Source: Nilaparvata lugens (taxonomy: Eukaryota; Arthropoda; Insecta; Hemiptera; Delphacidae). From it: DNA of 64,000 nt. Position 1 is the stretch's first letter, and every line of letters starts with the position of its first letter. Positions 35,186-47,600 of the stretch are shown piece by piece. Made by a program: the position numbers and the translations under genes. The stretch lies in contig NC_052514.1 in assembly GCF_014356525.2 (NCBI RefSeq), forward strand, positions 4,759,253-4,823,252, given 5' to 3'. The notes beneath the pieces were generated by a model. It worked only from the letters and a program-made list of their open reading frames with translations, was not told the DNA's origin and made no database searches.

Positions 35186-35315
35186 TGAATGAATGGGGGC
35201 AGACACTTTATTGCACAAGGATCAGAAATTCGCTAAATCTACTTGCCAAAGGGTATCACAGTTGTATTGTTTACCCTTGGCCGATCCTTGAGTTATGTTT
35301 TACCCAAACCTTTTT
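35186..35315. other. Spacer, nothing recognised
   Basis: No supported feature. Confidence 0.4.
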
Positions 35316-36050
35316 TACTTTCCTTGCCCTACCTTAGGTAAGGGAAGTATTGCTTTCCGAAAAAAATTAAGGTACCCCAATTTACAAATTTATATACGTT
35401 TCAAGGTCCCCTGAGTAAAAAAGTAGTTTTTGGGTATTAGTCTGTATGGGTGTGTGTGTGTGTGTGTGTGTATGTGTGTGTGTGTGTATGTGCGTCAGTG
35501 TACACGATATCTCATCTCCCAAGTGACGGAATGACTTGAAATTTGGAACTTAAGGTCCTTACACTGTAAGGATCCGACACGAACAATTTCGATCAAATGC
35601 AATTCAAGATGGCGGCTTGAATGAGGACTATGAACTGCCAAAAGTCTCATATCTATAAAAATTTCAGGAGCTCCACCCTATCTATGCAAAGTTTGATTTT
35701 AGATTCCCAATTATCAGGCTTCAGATACAATTTAAACAAGAAATTTCAAGTGGAAAAGATTGAGCATGGAAATCTCTACAAATAACGTCCAGTAACATGT
35801 TCACCTAAAATTGAAAATACGCTTGAAATTCGAAAAAATGTGATTATTCAATTGCAAACTGTTGGCAACTGTTGATTCTATTGAATCATTCACTAAGAAG
35901 AGATAGCGGACCTTGTGTGTTTCCAGCGTTATTGTCACCAGCTGGCTCAGATCTTCGAATATTGACTTGGGATGCGCGGGCACACTAGCGTCAGGTGATC
36001 AATTTTCATAACGGCAAGGAAAGTTGTGTGAGTGCGCCATACCAGATTTT
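35316..36050 (-). mobile_element. CA-bearing non-coding element, copy 4
   Basis: Inverted copy with stem-loop ACTTTCC...GGGAAGT at the left and ACAACTTTCCTTGCC sense end at the right. About 150 bp of the middle is missing relative to copy 1. It begins only 36 bp past the stop codon of the host-gene exon at 36086-36281, so that gene's 3' UTR would run into this element. Confidence 0.8.
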
Positions 36051-36085
36051 TCAAAAAAGACTTATTTGATTGGTGTATTCAATCA

Positions 36086-36281
36086 CTATTGAAATTTGAC
36101 AGACTTCTGTGCAAGCGGTCCTATGATTGATAATATAATAATATCGAGTGACCTGGCTGGCTCAGGTCTGATGTCACAGTTTTCAGGTCGCAAAAGATCA
36201 ATTTCAGGGCCTGTGATATGACCTATCGACTGCTTTTCAGGCATCCGGGACCGACGCTTTAATGTGTCCATCTGAAACATG
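36086..36281 (-). CDS. Unknown host gene, exon 7 (terminal)
   Basis: Acceptor TTACCTAG precedes 36281. One base completes a serine codon begun in exon 6, then the frame runs 64 codons to TAG at 36086-36088. It encodes MFQMDTLKRRSRMPEKQSIG, then a GPEIDLLRPE segment and a hydrophobic-basic end. A second acceptor (TTTCAG at 36,272) would break the frame, so the upstream site is preferred. A GT at 36,152 could be a donor, in which case the gene would continue; the following open frame to TAG makes a terminal exon more likely. Function unknown. Confidence 0.7.
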
Positions 36282-36346
36282 CTAGGTAACATTGATAATC
36301 ATGATAGGCACTCGAACATTTACTTATTATATTGCATTATACTCAC

Positions 36347-36398
36347 CTGCTCAATACATTCTGAGATAACTTCGTCTCATATTGACTAATAGGTGTAT
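36347..36398 (-). CDS. Unknown host gene, exon 6
   Basis: A 52-bp exon bounded by ATTTTTCAG and CAG/GTGAGTA, both strong. In the phase set by exon 5 it reads DTPISQYETKLSQNVLS and leaves two bases for exon 7. The intron to exon 7 is only 65 bp, normal for insects; it is the one intron of this gene without an insertion. Confidence 0.75.
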
Positions 36399-36994
36399 CT
36401 GAAAAATAATGGAATGCATTATTCACCTGTGTAAGTGAGTATGGAAACAAATTAAAACTGTTCCATTTACACTTCTATAAGCTGACGGAAAATCTGTCAA
36501 AAACTTGAATTGAGAGGAATCTTTCTTTGAAATACTTGAAATTCAAATGTTTGTATCAAATTCGTGTCCAGTTTTGTTATTGGAAAATTAGCAGGATGAA
36601 ATAGCAATTACAGAAGAAACTATGTGACACATTCTATTTTGAGTGTGATGATCAACACAATATTATTCTGAATATTTCTCTCACACTTCCAACTGCTATC
36701 TTGATCGCACTTAATTTTCCACAAAAAATGAATAACAAAGTAAGTTGTACTGACAATCCATTGATCTAGGCCATAAATCTGGTCCTGAACATAACTAACA
36801 CAACTAAAAAAAATTATCAAATTCGGTGCACACAAAAAAAGTTATTGAATGTCAAAATTTGAGGCTCGATTTATATTTATATAGAAAACTTGTATGTCAA
36901 AAGGGAGAATATTCGTCTTATAACTTATCCTGAAAGTTACAGTATTATATCTACAACATTCTCCAACTTATTGAAGGGTTCCCATACATATGAC
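36399..36994. other. Intron DNA, nothing further recognised
   Basis: Part of intron 5 of the minus-strand gene. The frame at 36620-36835 looks non-coding. Confidence 0.45.
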
Positions 36995-37325
36995 TCACTC
37001 TGTATATTAAGCGAGCAATTTCTGTATATATTTTTATATTTATCTGGTTATTTATGTCCAACGGACCTCGAAAACGGCTCTTACGATTTTAACGAAATTT
37101 GGAACATAGCAAGTTTATGATATAAAAATTCGATTGCACTAGGTCTCATTCCTGGGAAAACTCGCTGAAGGACATTAAATGGATAATTCATCCTTGGAAA
37201 AACAGCTGAGACTTTCGTTGTCTGTGGATAATGGAAGTGAATGAGCGAGTGCATCTGTGGAAAATCAAAATATCTCATCCCCGTAATCCATAAGCTGGCG
37301 TATAGCCAGCTGTAAAATATAAACA
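36995..37325 (+). repeat. Interspersed repeat Y, copy 2
   Basis: Shares TATTTATGTCCAACGG-type, CGAAAACGGCTCTTACGATT and TTCCTGGGAAAACTCGCTGA blocks with the other Y copies. Confidence 0.65.
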
Positions 37326-37889
37326 CGACCTCAAATATAAAGAAACCTTAAGGGTTTGAAAGATAAAACTATCCATGATTGATCAAAGAGAATAATTATA
37401 TTTAAAATAAAAACATATTTTTGCGATGTTTCCAAATTCATCAAAAAAGTTAATTTTTATTTTAATCCTTCAACCATAAAACTTTTTAAGCAGATGCACT
37501 CAGCTACTGGGGGACTCTTAATCAATCATCTCATCTTATGAGACAGAAATTTTAATCAACTTGATCAAAATATCTGATTTGTTGACATAACATGGAATAT
37601 CATTCTAAATTGAAGTAAATCAGAATTTTCAAAGTTAATCATTATTTTACATTTTTAAGTGATTAGTGAGTGTTATTTTGTTATTCAATTTGGTATGTAA
37701 ACAATCTAAATTGGAACTTTTCCGTTTTGAAATGTTCGGACTGGAAATTGGACCTGAATTCAAGTGTATGGAACATAACCTACTTTTAGGACTATTTTTA
37801 GTGTATAAATCAAAATTCGGGGAAACACATTTTTGGGCTGTGCCTGTTAGTCCTTCCCCAACCATTTTAGAAAACTGTGTTCTGTTTAT
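37326..37889. other. Intron DNA, nothing further recognised
   Basis: Frames on both strands at 37647-37944 are shadows of each other and carry no motif. Confidence 0.4.
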
Positions 37890-38275
37890 AAATAAAATAT
37901 TGGGGCACCGAGCTTCGCTCGTTATTTTTATCCTATCATATTAAGCGAGCAATTTCTGTATATTTGTATATATCTGGTTATTTATGTTTAACGGATCTAA
38001 CGATTTTCACGAAATTTGGAACATAGTAGGTTTATGATATAAACGTTCGATTGCACTAGGTCTCATCCTTGGGAAAACTCGCTGAATGACATTAAAAGGA
38101 TAATTCATCCTTGGCTGAAACAGCTGTGGATAGTAAAAAAGTGAGTGAGCGAGTGAGTATGTGAAAAATCAAAATATCGCATCCCCGAAATTCATAAGAT
38201 GACATATAGCTAGCTGTGAAATATAAACACGATCATTTTAGAAAACTGTGTTCTGCTTATCAATAAATAAAACTA
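37890..38275 (+). repeat. Interspersed repeat Y, copy 3
   Basis: Begins with GGGGCACCGAGCTTCGCTCG. Inverted relative to copy 4 at 38,535-38,915, from which it is separated by a LINE 3' end. Confidence 0.65.
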
Positions 38276-38530
38276 ACGATTCAATTCAATTCAATTTCTT
38301 TATTCCAATATAAAACACTGTACAAAATAAAATAGAATATTCATGGATTAATTATTTCCTCGCATGGACTTCTAATCCGCGTGCGCGGGGAAAGAGTACC
38401 TAATCTATACAGGTAACACTAGTGTAAAAACTACAATCAATAACTTATATTAATTCAAGTTTAGCCTATAAAAAAATATGTTAAATCCTGTATGAATGTA
38501 TAAATACAAGTATCAACGACGATTCACACA
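38276..38530 (-). mobile_element. LINE 3' end, minus strand
   Basis: On the minus strand ends GGAATAAAGAAATTGAATTG plus further TTGAA-type tail units, like the tail at 51,365. It also contains the short hairpin CCGCGTGCGCGG. No coding left. Confidence 0.55.
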
Positions 38531-38534
38531 GCAC

Positions 38535-38915
38535 AAGCAAGAGCGAAGCTCGGTGCCCCAATATTTTATTGATAAACAGAACACAATTCTCTAAAATGAT
38601 CGTGTTTATATTTTACAGCTGGTTATACGTCAGCTTATAAATCTCGGGGATGCAATATTTTGATTTTCCACAGAGTCACTCGCTCACTTTTTACTATCCA
38701 CAGACGAGACGAAAGTCTCAGCTGTTTCAGCCAAGGATGAATTATCCTTTTAATGTCGTTCAGCGAGTTTTCCCTAGGATGAGACAAGAGGAATCGAATT
38801 TTTATATCATAAACCTACTATGTTCCAAATTTCGTAAAAATCGTTAGAGCTGTTTTGGAGATCCGTTGAACATAAATAACCAGATATAAATATACAGAAA
38901 TTGTTCGCTTCTATA
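38535..38915 (-). repeat. Interspersed repeat Y, copy 4
   Basis: Inverted copy with CGAAGCTCGGTGCCCC at the left. Confidence 0.65.
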
Positions 38916-39681
38916 TAATAAGAGAGAGTGGGGTTGTGTTTGTTCGTGTGTTCGTTTGTTTGCATCAAAACATGTCAACTTGTGGATTGCATACCGGAAA
39001 AACGGGAATGATTTAGATCTCTAAATTTTGCACATAGATTCTAAAAATATGAATCTCGTGCACCTGGAAGCCCAAATTTTTATTTTCCTTCTAGATTTTT
39101 CAGAATTAATGTTTAAATTCGATTTCATTAAAAAATCACCAAATCATATGGTCGAAATTAAAAAAGGAACATCAGTTTCGATATTGCTTTCTACCTGGAA
39201 AACATAGTTTTGAAACTTCGTTTTCCTGATGCAATGTTTAGGCCTACACGTGGCATGGATTATTAATTTTTCAGCTAGAACAATTTTTGAGACATAGTGC
39301 TAAATAAACGTCTACAGTTTTATCAATGCTGTATCGGCAATATGAAAACGCATGCAGTTAATATGCCTTTGGATGGAGGTGTTGTTATTTACATAAAGAG
39401 ATTGTATTATTCCATTTTTATTTAATTAAAATTTCAAAATTATTCGAGTCCTGATAGAATGACTGACTCACTGTACAGTCAGTTGAAAATTTTAATATTG
39501 GAATGAGGGGTATTTTGGCAAGCTGGGCAAAAAAAATAAGGTCATATGCACCTTTTCGTTATATCTTCAAATGAAAAATGAGTTTTGTGGGTTGTCAAAA
39601 CTCCCTCTGAAAGGGAAACTATTCAACTTATTCTATCTTTTAGTAAAATAACAATGATCATCCATCCATGTAGGCCTATCA
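38916..39681 (+). repeat. Possible Helitron 5' fragment
   Basis: TCTATATAATAAGAGAGAGT near 38,910 resembles Helitron 5' ends. No matching CTAG end was found before the next element, so the class is tentative. Confidence 0.35.
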
Positions 39682-41963
39682 TCTTCTATACTATAATAAA
39701 GGAAAGAGCTGGACTATAAATGTAGCCTATACAGGTGTAAAGTATAGGGAAATTATGTTTGACGCATTATCACGTCAGAACTACTAGACTGATTAACTCG
39801 AAATTTTGCATATAGATTCTTGCTTAACCGAAGGTGGTTATAGACCAATTTTAAATTCTTTAAGATTTGATTACATCAAGTTTTCGGTTTGCAAACGTTT
39901 TCAATTAGTTGTCATGCTTCCAGTTTGTATGGAAGCAGCAGAGGATTTCTCTTAAAAGGGAAATTAGAAGATAGGTATGATTGGGGATCCTTTTCGAATG
40001 ATAAAAACAGGTTTTTCACACCCAATTTCTGCGCCATTTTGAATCAACTTATTTTTTTGGGTCGATGTCAAACGAGGCAAAAGACAGAAGAGTCCTGCGA
40101 CAGTCGAGACCAGCGACGGTGGAGACCGGCGACATTCGAGGCCAGCGACGGTAGAGGACTCCTGAAAAAGTGGCCTCAAATGTCGCCTGCGTTAGGCGAC
40201 AGTTGAGGCCACTCTAACTTTTGTACAGCCCCGACAGTCGAGACCTGCGACGGCAGAGGACTCCTGAAAAGTGGCCTCAAATGTTGCCTGCGTTAGGCGA
40301 CAGTTGAGGCCACTCTAATTTTTGTACAGCCCTAAACCTAGCGCCGCAGTGCAGGATGGTTTCTCACAGCTTGGCGTTGTTGTCATTTGAGATGGGTGTC
40401 TGGCTTGGAAGTGTTTCAGCCGCATTGCACGATGACTGTTGACGGTTGCGGAAGATCAACAGCTGAGTTTTTTCATTATTTTTCGTGATAGAGAAATTCT
40501 GATTGCAGATTCGTTCTCAGTGACCCCAAGTTTAGCCTGAAGGCTCAGAATATCAACAATTTTTTTAAATAATTAAAAATCATCATGAAAAGTCATTAAT
40601 ATGGTAGTACTCCACGTTTCTGGAAACCTTTTACTGGTGACTGGAGTTATTATTGATTATAGGTAGCACAAAAATCAAAATAATCATGAGAAAGAAAACT
40701 GCTGATGAACGCAAATAAGACCGTCACTCCATTGTTCTATTGTCTCGGCTGCTTGGCTGAGCCTGGCTGGAGGGATCAAATAACCGACTGGATTGATCTT
40801 TCGTCTGTCCGCTAGGCGGAACTACGCCGACCATTGCTGGGTGGAAGATGTTACTGCGGCCGCTCGCATTCCCACCAACGCTGCTATTATTTGCTGTCTC
40901 AGCGCCTAGTCCGATTCAGCCAAGCAACCAGCCTGCACTGCGGAGCTAGGTCGACAGTCGAGACCTGCGAAGGCAGAGGACTCCTGAAAAAGAGGACTCC
41001 TCCAATTGAGTTTCGTCAGCAAAGGTGGTCAAGTCATATACATTCCAGTACTTGGATAATGGTCCCTAAACATATTTTCAAGTAATGGGAATCCATTACT
41101 ACTGCATTATGCCTCATTCATTGACAAATATAAATATCTATCTATCTTCTATCCATCTATAAGACGAGATGGTGTCTGTCTTTCTGTCTCTTTGTATGTG
41201 AGCTCATCACGCTTGAAATACTTGACTGATTAAGCTGTAATTCTTCACAAAGATGATCGTTCTGAAAATCCTTCAAGGATAAGTACTACTACTTCAAGGA
41301 TAAGTTCACTATCTACTTTCAAAGTTCATATGCTTTTTTATGAAGGAAGTTCCCATTATTTAGTTTTCAACAAATTAGAAGTTATAATCATTATAGAATG
41401 TATTTTGTCTGGAATCGCAGTAGGATGTGTCCTCAACTGTCGCCTGCTGCAAGCGAGTCTCTAATTTTTGTACAGTCAAGACCATCGACATTCGAGGCCA
41501 GCGACGGTAGAGGACTCCTGAAAAAGAGGCCTCAAATGTCGCCTGCGTTAGGCGACAGTTGAGGCCACTCTAATTTTTGTACAGCCCCGACAGTCGAGAC
41601 CTACGACGGGAGAGGACTCCTGAAAAAGTGGCCTCAAATGTCGCCTGCGTTAGGCGACAGTTGAGGCCAATCTAATTTTCGTACACTCCCGACAGTCGAG
41701 GCCTACGACCGTAGAGGACTGTAAAACAGTCTGTTTACTGTAAAACAGTCCTCTACGGTCGTAGGCCTCGAATGTCGTCGGTCTCGACTGTCGCGCCCCC
41801 ATTTTTCTAATTGAAAGGTGGTCATACTGATTTAGGCTACTTGAAATGCAGCATACAAATTCTTGATCAACCGAGGATTCTTATAGGCCTATTTTGAATT
41901 CTTCTAGATTTCATTACGTCAAGTTTTAAGAAAGACCCTTGCGAAGCACGGGTTACCTGCTAG
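39682..41963 (+). mobile_element. 2.28-kb non-coding Helitron
   Basis: Starts TCTTCTATACTATAATAAAG after A and ends CACGGGTTACCTGCTAG before T; a foldable ACCCTTGCGAAGCACGGGT precedes the end. Its ends match the mini-Helitron at 11635-11871. The interior carries several copies of a roughly 105-115-bp unit with CAGTCGAGACCTGCGACG, GAGGACTCCTGAAAAAGTGG and GCGTTAGGCGACAGTTGAGG (about 40,080-40,335, 40,950-41,000, 41,465-41,790). Rep/helicase coding is absent. It sits in intron 5 of the minus-strand host gene. Confidence 0.8.
41690..41781. repeat. Hairpin in the Helitron
   Basis: Arms of about 33 bp with one mismatch built on GAGGCCTACGACCGTAGAGG, around a loop of about 24 bases that contains CTGTAAAACAGT. 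Confidence 0.9.
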
Positions 41964-42037
41964 TAATATAATAGGATAAATAACGAGCGAAGCTCGGTGC
42001 CCAGGTATTTATACATATCCATGTATTTTTGTCTCAC

Positions 42038-42239
42038 CAGATTTGTATATTGCTGATGAATTCTCTTCAATGAATGTATCAATAGTAACCTTAATTACAG
42101 TTCTTTTCGCATTATTTTTTCCATCCTGTTGTTCAAAAGTATCAACTCTAGAACTTCCAGAGTAGGAGACAGCGTTGATCCCATTGGCATCAGCTTCCAA
42201 TGTGGTGGTCACTCTAGTCAGGACGCGGGCTTTAGCGAA
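42038..42239 (-). CDS. Unknown host gene, exon 5
   Basis: Acceptor GATTTATAG, donor CTG/GTGAGAC. Reads 67 codons in phase 0: FAKARVLTRVTTTLEADANG ... VIKVTIDTFIEENSSAIYKS, and leaves one base for exon 6. Codon use and a locally higher GC content look coding. No domain recognised; the alternating hydrophobic pattern suggests beta structure. Phase agrees with exon 4 on one side and exon 6 on the other. Confidence 0.85.
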
Positions 42240-42337
42240 CTATAAATCACACATTAATAATTTTTTCTTTGAGATCAGTTTCATACAGGAATTTCATGTA
42301 TTTCATACTAGCATTATGTAAAGTCTTATGTCTCTTA

Positions 42338-43344
42338 GGGCCGTTTGCACAGTGTAAGTTTAAGCTAAAGCTTGAACCAAATCTGGATTTTTTTTGGTCC
42401 AAACTAAAATTCCGTTTGCGCAGTATCAGTTTAAACTCTGGGAAAGTTTAAACCTCCAAAACAAAAGGTTTAAACCAAATAATTTGGATTAACTAGACAT
42501 CTGTAAGATTTTATGGGGAAACAGCTAATAGTAAATTATTTTTCGACGGTTGTTTTTAATGCTTCTGTAGACGATAATAATGATTTAGGTTATAGTAAAT
42601 CATTATTCATAGAATTGACAGGAATTGATAGAAGTTTCTAATGCGATTGATATTGGTGACTGCGAAGAAATTTTTGAACTGAGAAAAATTGGGCAATAAA
42701 CGAATCATTTAAATTTCTGGGATGATAGAGATTTTTTAACGGTTTTGCTTGAGTAAAGCAAGTGTCAATTCAGTATTTGATTGAATAAACCACTTGATAG
42801 AAAATAAGACAATTTTTATCAGTGGTCTTTGATTAGAGAACATGTTTTTAATAACACATAACTGAGATATGTTGCTTTCGAGAGATTTCTAATAAACGAG
42901 GAAGACCGTATTAGATTTAAGTAGATTTTCATAACAAAATAAGGTTTTTATCTTACATTCTAGATTATATTTTTCTGGTGCCAACTAAATATAAGTTTGT
43001 TTCTAATAGTAATATAGCATTTCATAATTTTCTGAAGAATTTCTTGATCGCTTTTCACTTTTATTACCGTACAGCTTACAGCTCTGTGGATTTTGAACCA
43101 GGAAATAGTAGCTACATAACCTCAATTTACTGATGGTTTGTAAACAATAGCAAATTTCCTGAAAAAATTTTCCTTCCTGATATTATAAACGATGCCACTC
43201 TATTACCAACTCAACGCTAAACTAGTTTAACTTAAACTGGATTAGTAAATGCAATGAGAAACCCGATTCAAGTTTAAACTTTCAGATTAATTTAAACTCG
43301 ATTAACTTAATCGAGTTTAGCAATCTATACTGTGCAAACGGCCC
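42338..43344. mobile_element. Harbinger-type MITE with TTA duplication
   Basis: Perfect terminal inverted repeats GGGCCGTTTGCACAGT at both ends, flanked by TTA at 42335-42337 and 43345-43347. A 3-bp TTA/TAA duplication with GGGCCGTTTGCAC-like ends is typical of PIF/Harbinger elements. 1007 bp, no transposase frame. Subterminal AGTTTAAAC-like motifs are repeated on both sides. Lies in intron 4 of the host gene. Confidence 0.85.
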
Positions 43345-43656
43345 TTACAGTCACATAATAATACTATCTACTATGTCTCTCATGCTCAGTTTAACCAACC
43401 TCATTCAAGACATTTGAAAATGGTCAAATAGTAGTTTAACCAATACCGGTTATGTTTGACCATGATCAAACCAATGATCAAACTTGAGGTTCTTCAAACG
43501 GGTGATCAAAATATTGGAACAAAGTCGAATACTGTAAGATTTTACAGTTTCAAGATTTTACTCGATTTTAGGCTTCATTTCATTGTTTCATCGATCACGA
43601 TGACAGAAGACACAGGAAAAGTTCAAAAGTTTTCATCAATAAAATAGTTAATTTTT

Positions 43657-43800
43657 TTGTAAGGTCCACGTTATAATGGCAGTATTTGATTAGCATTGGT
43701 GTTGCTTTCCTTTTCTCTTATTCACAAAGCAGTTAGCGCTATCCTTCTCCAGCTCCGTAACGTTGCCAGATCGTTTCACAAGTTTCAAGAATGAAGAAAT
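43657..43800 (-). repeat. MITE fragment, GAGGTCCACGTTATAATGG family
   Basis: AAGGTCCACGTTATAATGGC start and GCTATCCTT... body match 54,691-54,889; right end missing. Confidence 0.6.
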
Positions 43801-43828
43801 ATAGCTAATCAACAAAATTTCTAATCTA

Positions 43829-44572
43829 AATTGAGGCGGTATACGGAAAAAGGGTACATAGAGCAAAATTGTATTTTGAGAAAATCGCATTCAAGTTTTT
43901 AGTTTGGATAAATCAATGTATTTCATAATTGAATTGAACATTCTGTTAGTACCAAATCGAAATTCAATATATTGATTAAGAATGATGAATGATTATATTT
44001 TTGATTTATTATAAATAAATATGTTTGAAAAATTGGTTGTATGTACCCTTTTTCCAAAGACAAATTTATTCTGTACAAATTTGGGCTTGATAAACTAGAA
44101 AACACATGTTATTCAATGCTAAATGCTATATTTCTCTTAAATTGAAAAGTTATAAACATATAAAAAAGTTTTCGATCATTATATTGAAATAGGGGTAGGG
44201 CAAATCTTGTGGTAGAATGTCAGGAACAGGACCATTCAAGAATTTGAATGGTTTGAAATTAACAGTATGGTAGTTCTCAGGGCACAGTGAGGAACCATTT
44301 TGTTTTATCTTTATAATAAAATAGTTCATGATAGTAAACTCATTTGACTTTGATGAAGGTTTGGACATAAACATAGGAAGCAATAGTCTCACTGACCACC
44401 AAATCCCTCCCTGACACAGCTGTTTATAAACAGTTGTACCAACATCAGTTTTCAAGATTTTTGTTTGAGATTGTCAGGTTATATACAGAACAAGATGGCC
44501 AATCTAATAAACCAGTCTCCGGAAAAAGGGCATATAGTTTTATGTGCCCTTTTCCCGTATACCGCCTCAATT
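43829..44572. mobile_element. 744-bp TIR element with AATTGAG ends
   Basis: Left AATTGAGGCGGTATACGGAA and its inverted partner on the right, 32 bp with two differences. TACCCTTTTTCC-like motifs recur inside (44,043; 44,520). The minus frame 44455-44150 has a coding-like stretch (NEFTIMNYFIIKIKQNGSSL) but no motif that I know. It shares its terminal AATTGAG with the neighbour at 44664. Confidence 0.7.
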
Positions 44573-44663
44573 ATGAAAATGTATTATTATTTAATAGTCT
44601 AATTGAAAAATATTTTTCTTGAAAAATAAAATATAATTTTCCTACAACTGCGCGTAAAGAAAG

Positions 44664-47600
44664 AATTGAGTTGGTCAGTTCCAAAACTCACCAACTCCAT
44701 CTTTGGAAATTTTTCAGGAGAGCTGAAAAACTGTTACAGCTGATTGAAAATATTGACATTGTTGAAAAAACAGTGATTTCATCTGAACTCTCAGGATACA
44801 ATTGCATCAAATTCTTTAATGAGATCCAACAACTTTCGACAAGAAAAAATAATTAAATATAGACTTGGTGAGTTTTGGAACAGGATAGGGTTTTTAGATG
44901 GTTTTGTTGCAGGAATGAATGGATCAAGACAGTTTTGTTGCAGTTTACAATAATCAAGTTTTAATACACCTTCAATGTAAGTCATATAGGCATAGAATAA
45001 AAACTATCGTTTCATAATACATTTTCAAAATAAGAACAAAATTCAAGAAAAATTGATTTTTATAGGTATAGGATAGAAATTAGGTATTACATTTCAATAG
45101 TCTACAGTCATTATCTTTCGAAATTAAAGTGAAATATGAAAGGGATTTTTATGAGTATCATCAAAAAAGTTATTTTTTATATAACGAAGTCCCCTTCTAG
45201 TGTCAAAATTTCATCTTCCATTGGTTCCTCTTCATCTTCTTCCTGCTTACGTCTTCTCATTCTCTCATTGAAGATTTCTGAATAAAATTTGAGGCACTCA
45301 AGCTTCGACCATTCTTCCCCATAGTGCTTTCTGAGAAGCTTCTTTACATCATTGGGTTGACAGCAGCATCATTTTCTTTTACTTGAGCAACGATTCTATT
45401 GACTCTGCAGCCTCTTTTAGAAATTCCTTGTGGCTTCCCCAAATCAGTCAGGTAGGTTCCTTTCAATGACACCAAACACCCTGTATGGCGGGATGTAGGA
45501 ATGTCCTGGGACTGGAAAATGCATAACAATCTTTCCAATATGTGGCGGTGCTTCAACAGTCAGCCAGTTTAGAACAGCAGTGATCACTATCGTGTTTTTA
45601 TTCTGACCTCCAGCTCCGTCAGCAAAGAGTCTTATTGTGTCCACTTGCTCTGGAAAGGTGGTATTTGATAGGCGATGTACAATGCATGTGGCTATTTCAC
45701 TTGAACCCTTTTTAGCTTCAAGTTCACTCCAGTCATAAATGAATGTATTTTCTCGAGTTTGACAAGCTTTTGATATGGCTAAGCACATTGTAAAATTATG
45801 AGCATAGAACTGTCTCAAAAAATAGGCAGATTGATCAGTTAGCTTTGGAAAGATTAAATTTTTTTGACAATCAAATGAGTATGTTAGCTCATTCTCCTTC
45901 TCCTCTTTCAATAGAGCAAAAAACGTTTCTGCTCGTTTTCTTGTGGATGGCTAATTCGGTTTTCAGTGTAGATCTCTCCACTTCACTAATTGAAGTGAAT
46001 TTATTCTTTCTTCGAATTCTAGACACTTTGAGCACTGATCTGTAGCAGGTGAACCAAACCCCACATCATAATTCTCAACAAAAACTCTCCTAAAATATTC
46101 ATATTCAACTTTCAGTCCTTCATCATCATTCACTTTTTCATTGTAAGCATTGCAACGATGTTGAATACTCAAGTGACTGGGAAGATATTGACGATTAGAC
46201 TTTCCTTGACAGTAATGGGACTCCACTGTATGAAGGGATTCAATGAATTTTTCACTTCAGTGAGTTTCAGCTCAGAATGAACGATGATCTCCCCCCCTTA
46301 GCTCCTGAGGTGACTCCCCAGTCATAAGTTTTTTTCTGCATAGTCTTTGAACACGAAATTTGGAGATTTTAAGGACATCCAGAAAACATTTCTGACAGAC
46401 TTTCACTAAATCTCTACCTTGTTCAACGCGAAATGTTGGAATATAATAATCAATAGCCATACCTCGTGCTGCAGAGTCTTCATGTTGAAGTCGATGGCGT
46501 TTTGGTGCTTCACCCTTGGCATACCTGATTATGAAGTGATCTTGCTCAATCTTATTTGTTGTTTTGTAGAAATTTTGATGGAATCTTCTAATGTCCTGCA
46601 TATTGATTTTGGAACACTTGAAGTCACTCTTGTTGCCTTCTCTTATTCCATGGCCACAGTTTGGAAGAGTTGGGAATCCATGTGCTGCATGTCTGGGATC
46701 AGAATAAAAATTTGGTATAAGTCATCTTGTTATTACTGTAGACATACTTTTGTATGACAGAAAGTTCAATTTATATTCATGTCAAAAGAAATCTTTTCAA
46801 AGTTGATTACTCAAACAGGAGCAGAGAAAAAAAAGTAAGATATACACCAAGACTGTGTTCAAATACAAGTCTACTCTTAACTTGATTTGTTAGATAACAA
46901 GCTAATTTGCTAAAATAGAATTCAAACATAAATTTTGTAATATTATTGAAAATATGAACAATAATCAGATGATGGAAACTTACAATAATAAAAGAAATAT
47001 AAGGTATGATCAGCTACCTTTGTATTGATTTTTGAGGTTATGCTGCTTTTAGTATTGATAAGTTCCTAATAAATAATTATTATTCTATTAAGCAGTAACT
47101 TACCTTTTTTCCTTATCTTTAGTTTCCTGCCAGTTCTTCACATTCCGTTTTCTTTTTCGTGTAGTGCCCTCAACAATTCGTAATACGTTTTCACCTTGTT
47201 GAACAATCACTTCGGGAGCTACCATTTCAATCGTTTTGGCGGAATGGAGTGAACAACAATGAACAATAACCTAGTATGTGCAGCCAAGATACATTGCCTA
47301 CAGTTTAGCCAACATCATACTATTGAATAAAACTTTTATTAGGTGGTAATAATGTTTTAGAATCAAATTACAGCAAAATTGTATCAGTAAGCTAGTTTTG
47401 TTGCAGTATAGTTTACAGCTGACTAATCAATCAGAGGAGTTAGCGACTTTAGAAGTAGGAATGGAATAAGTGAGTTTTGGAGCAGTAAGATAGTTGGAAT
47501 TGGAGAGTTTTGTTGCAGTCATCATTTTTCAACACAGCTTTTAAAGGGGAATTGAAGAGTTTTGGAACAAACCGATAGTATCATTGGATGTGGTATAGAA

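Noticed and set aside
37647..37944. 72- and 92-codon frames on opposite strands
   Set aside because: Mutual shadows without motifs or splice context.
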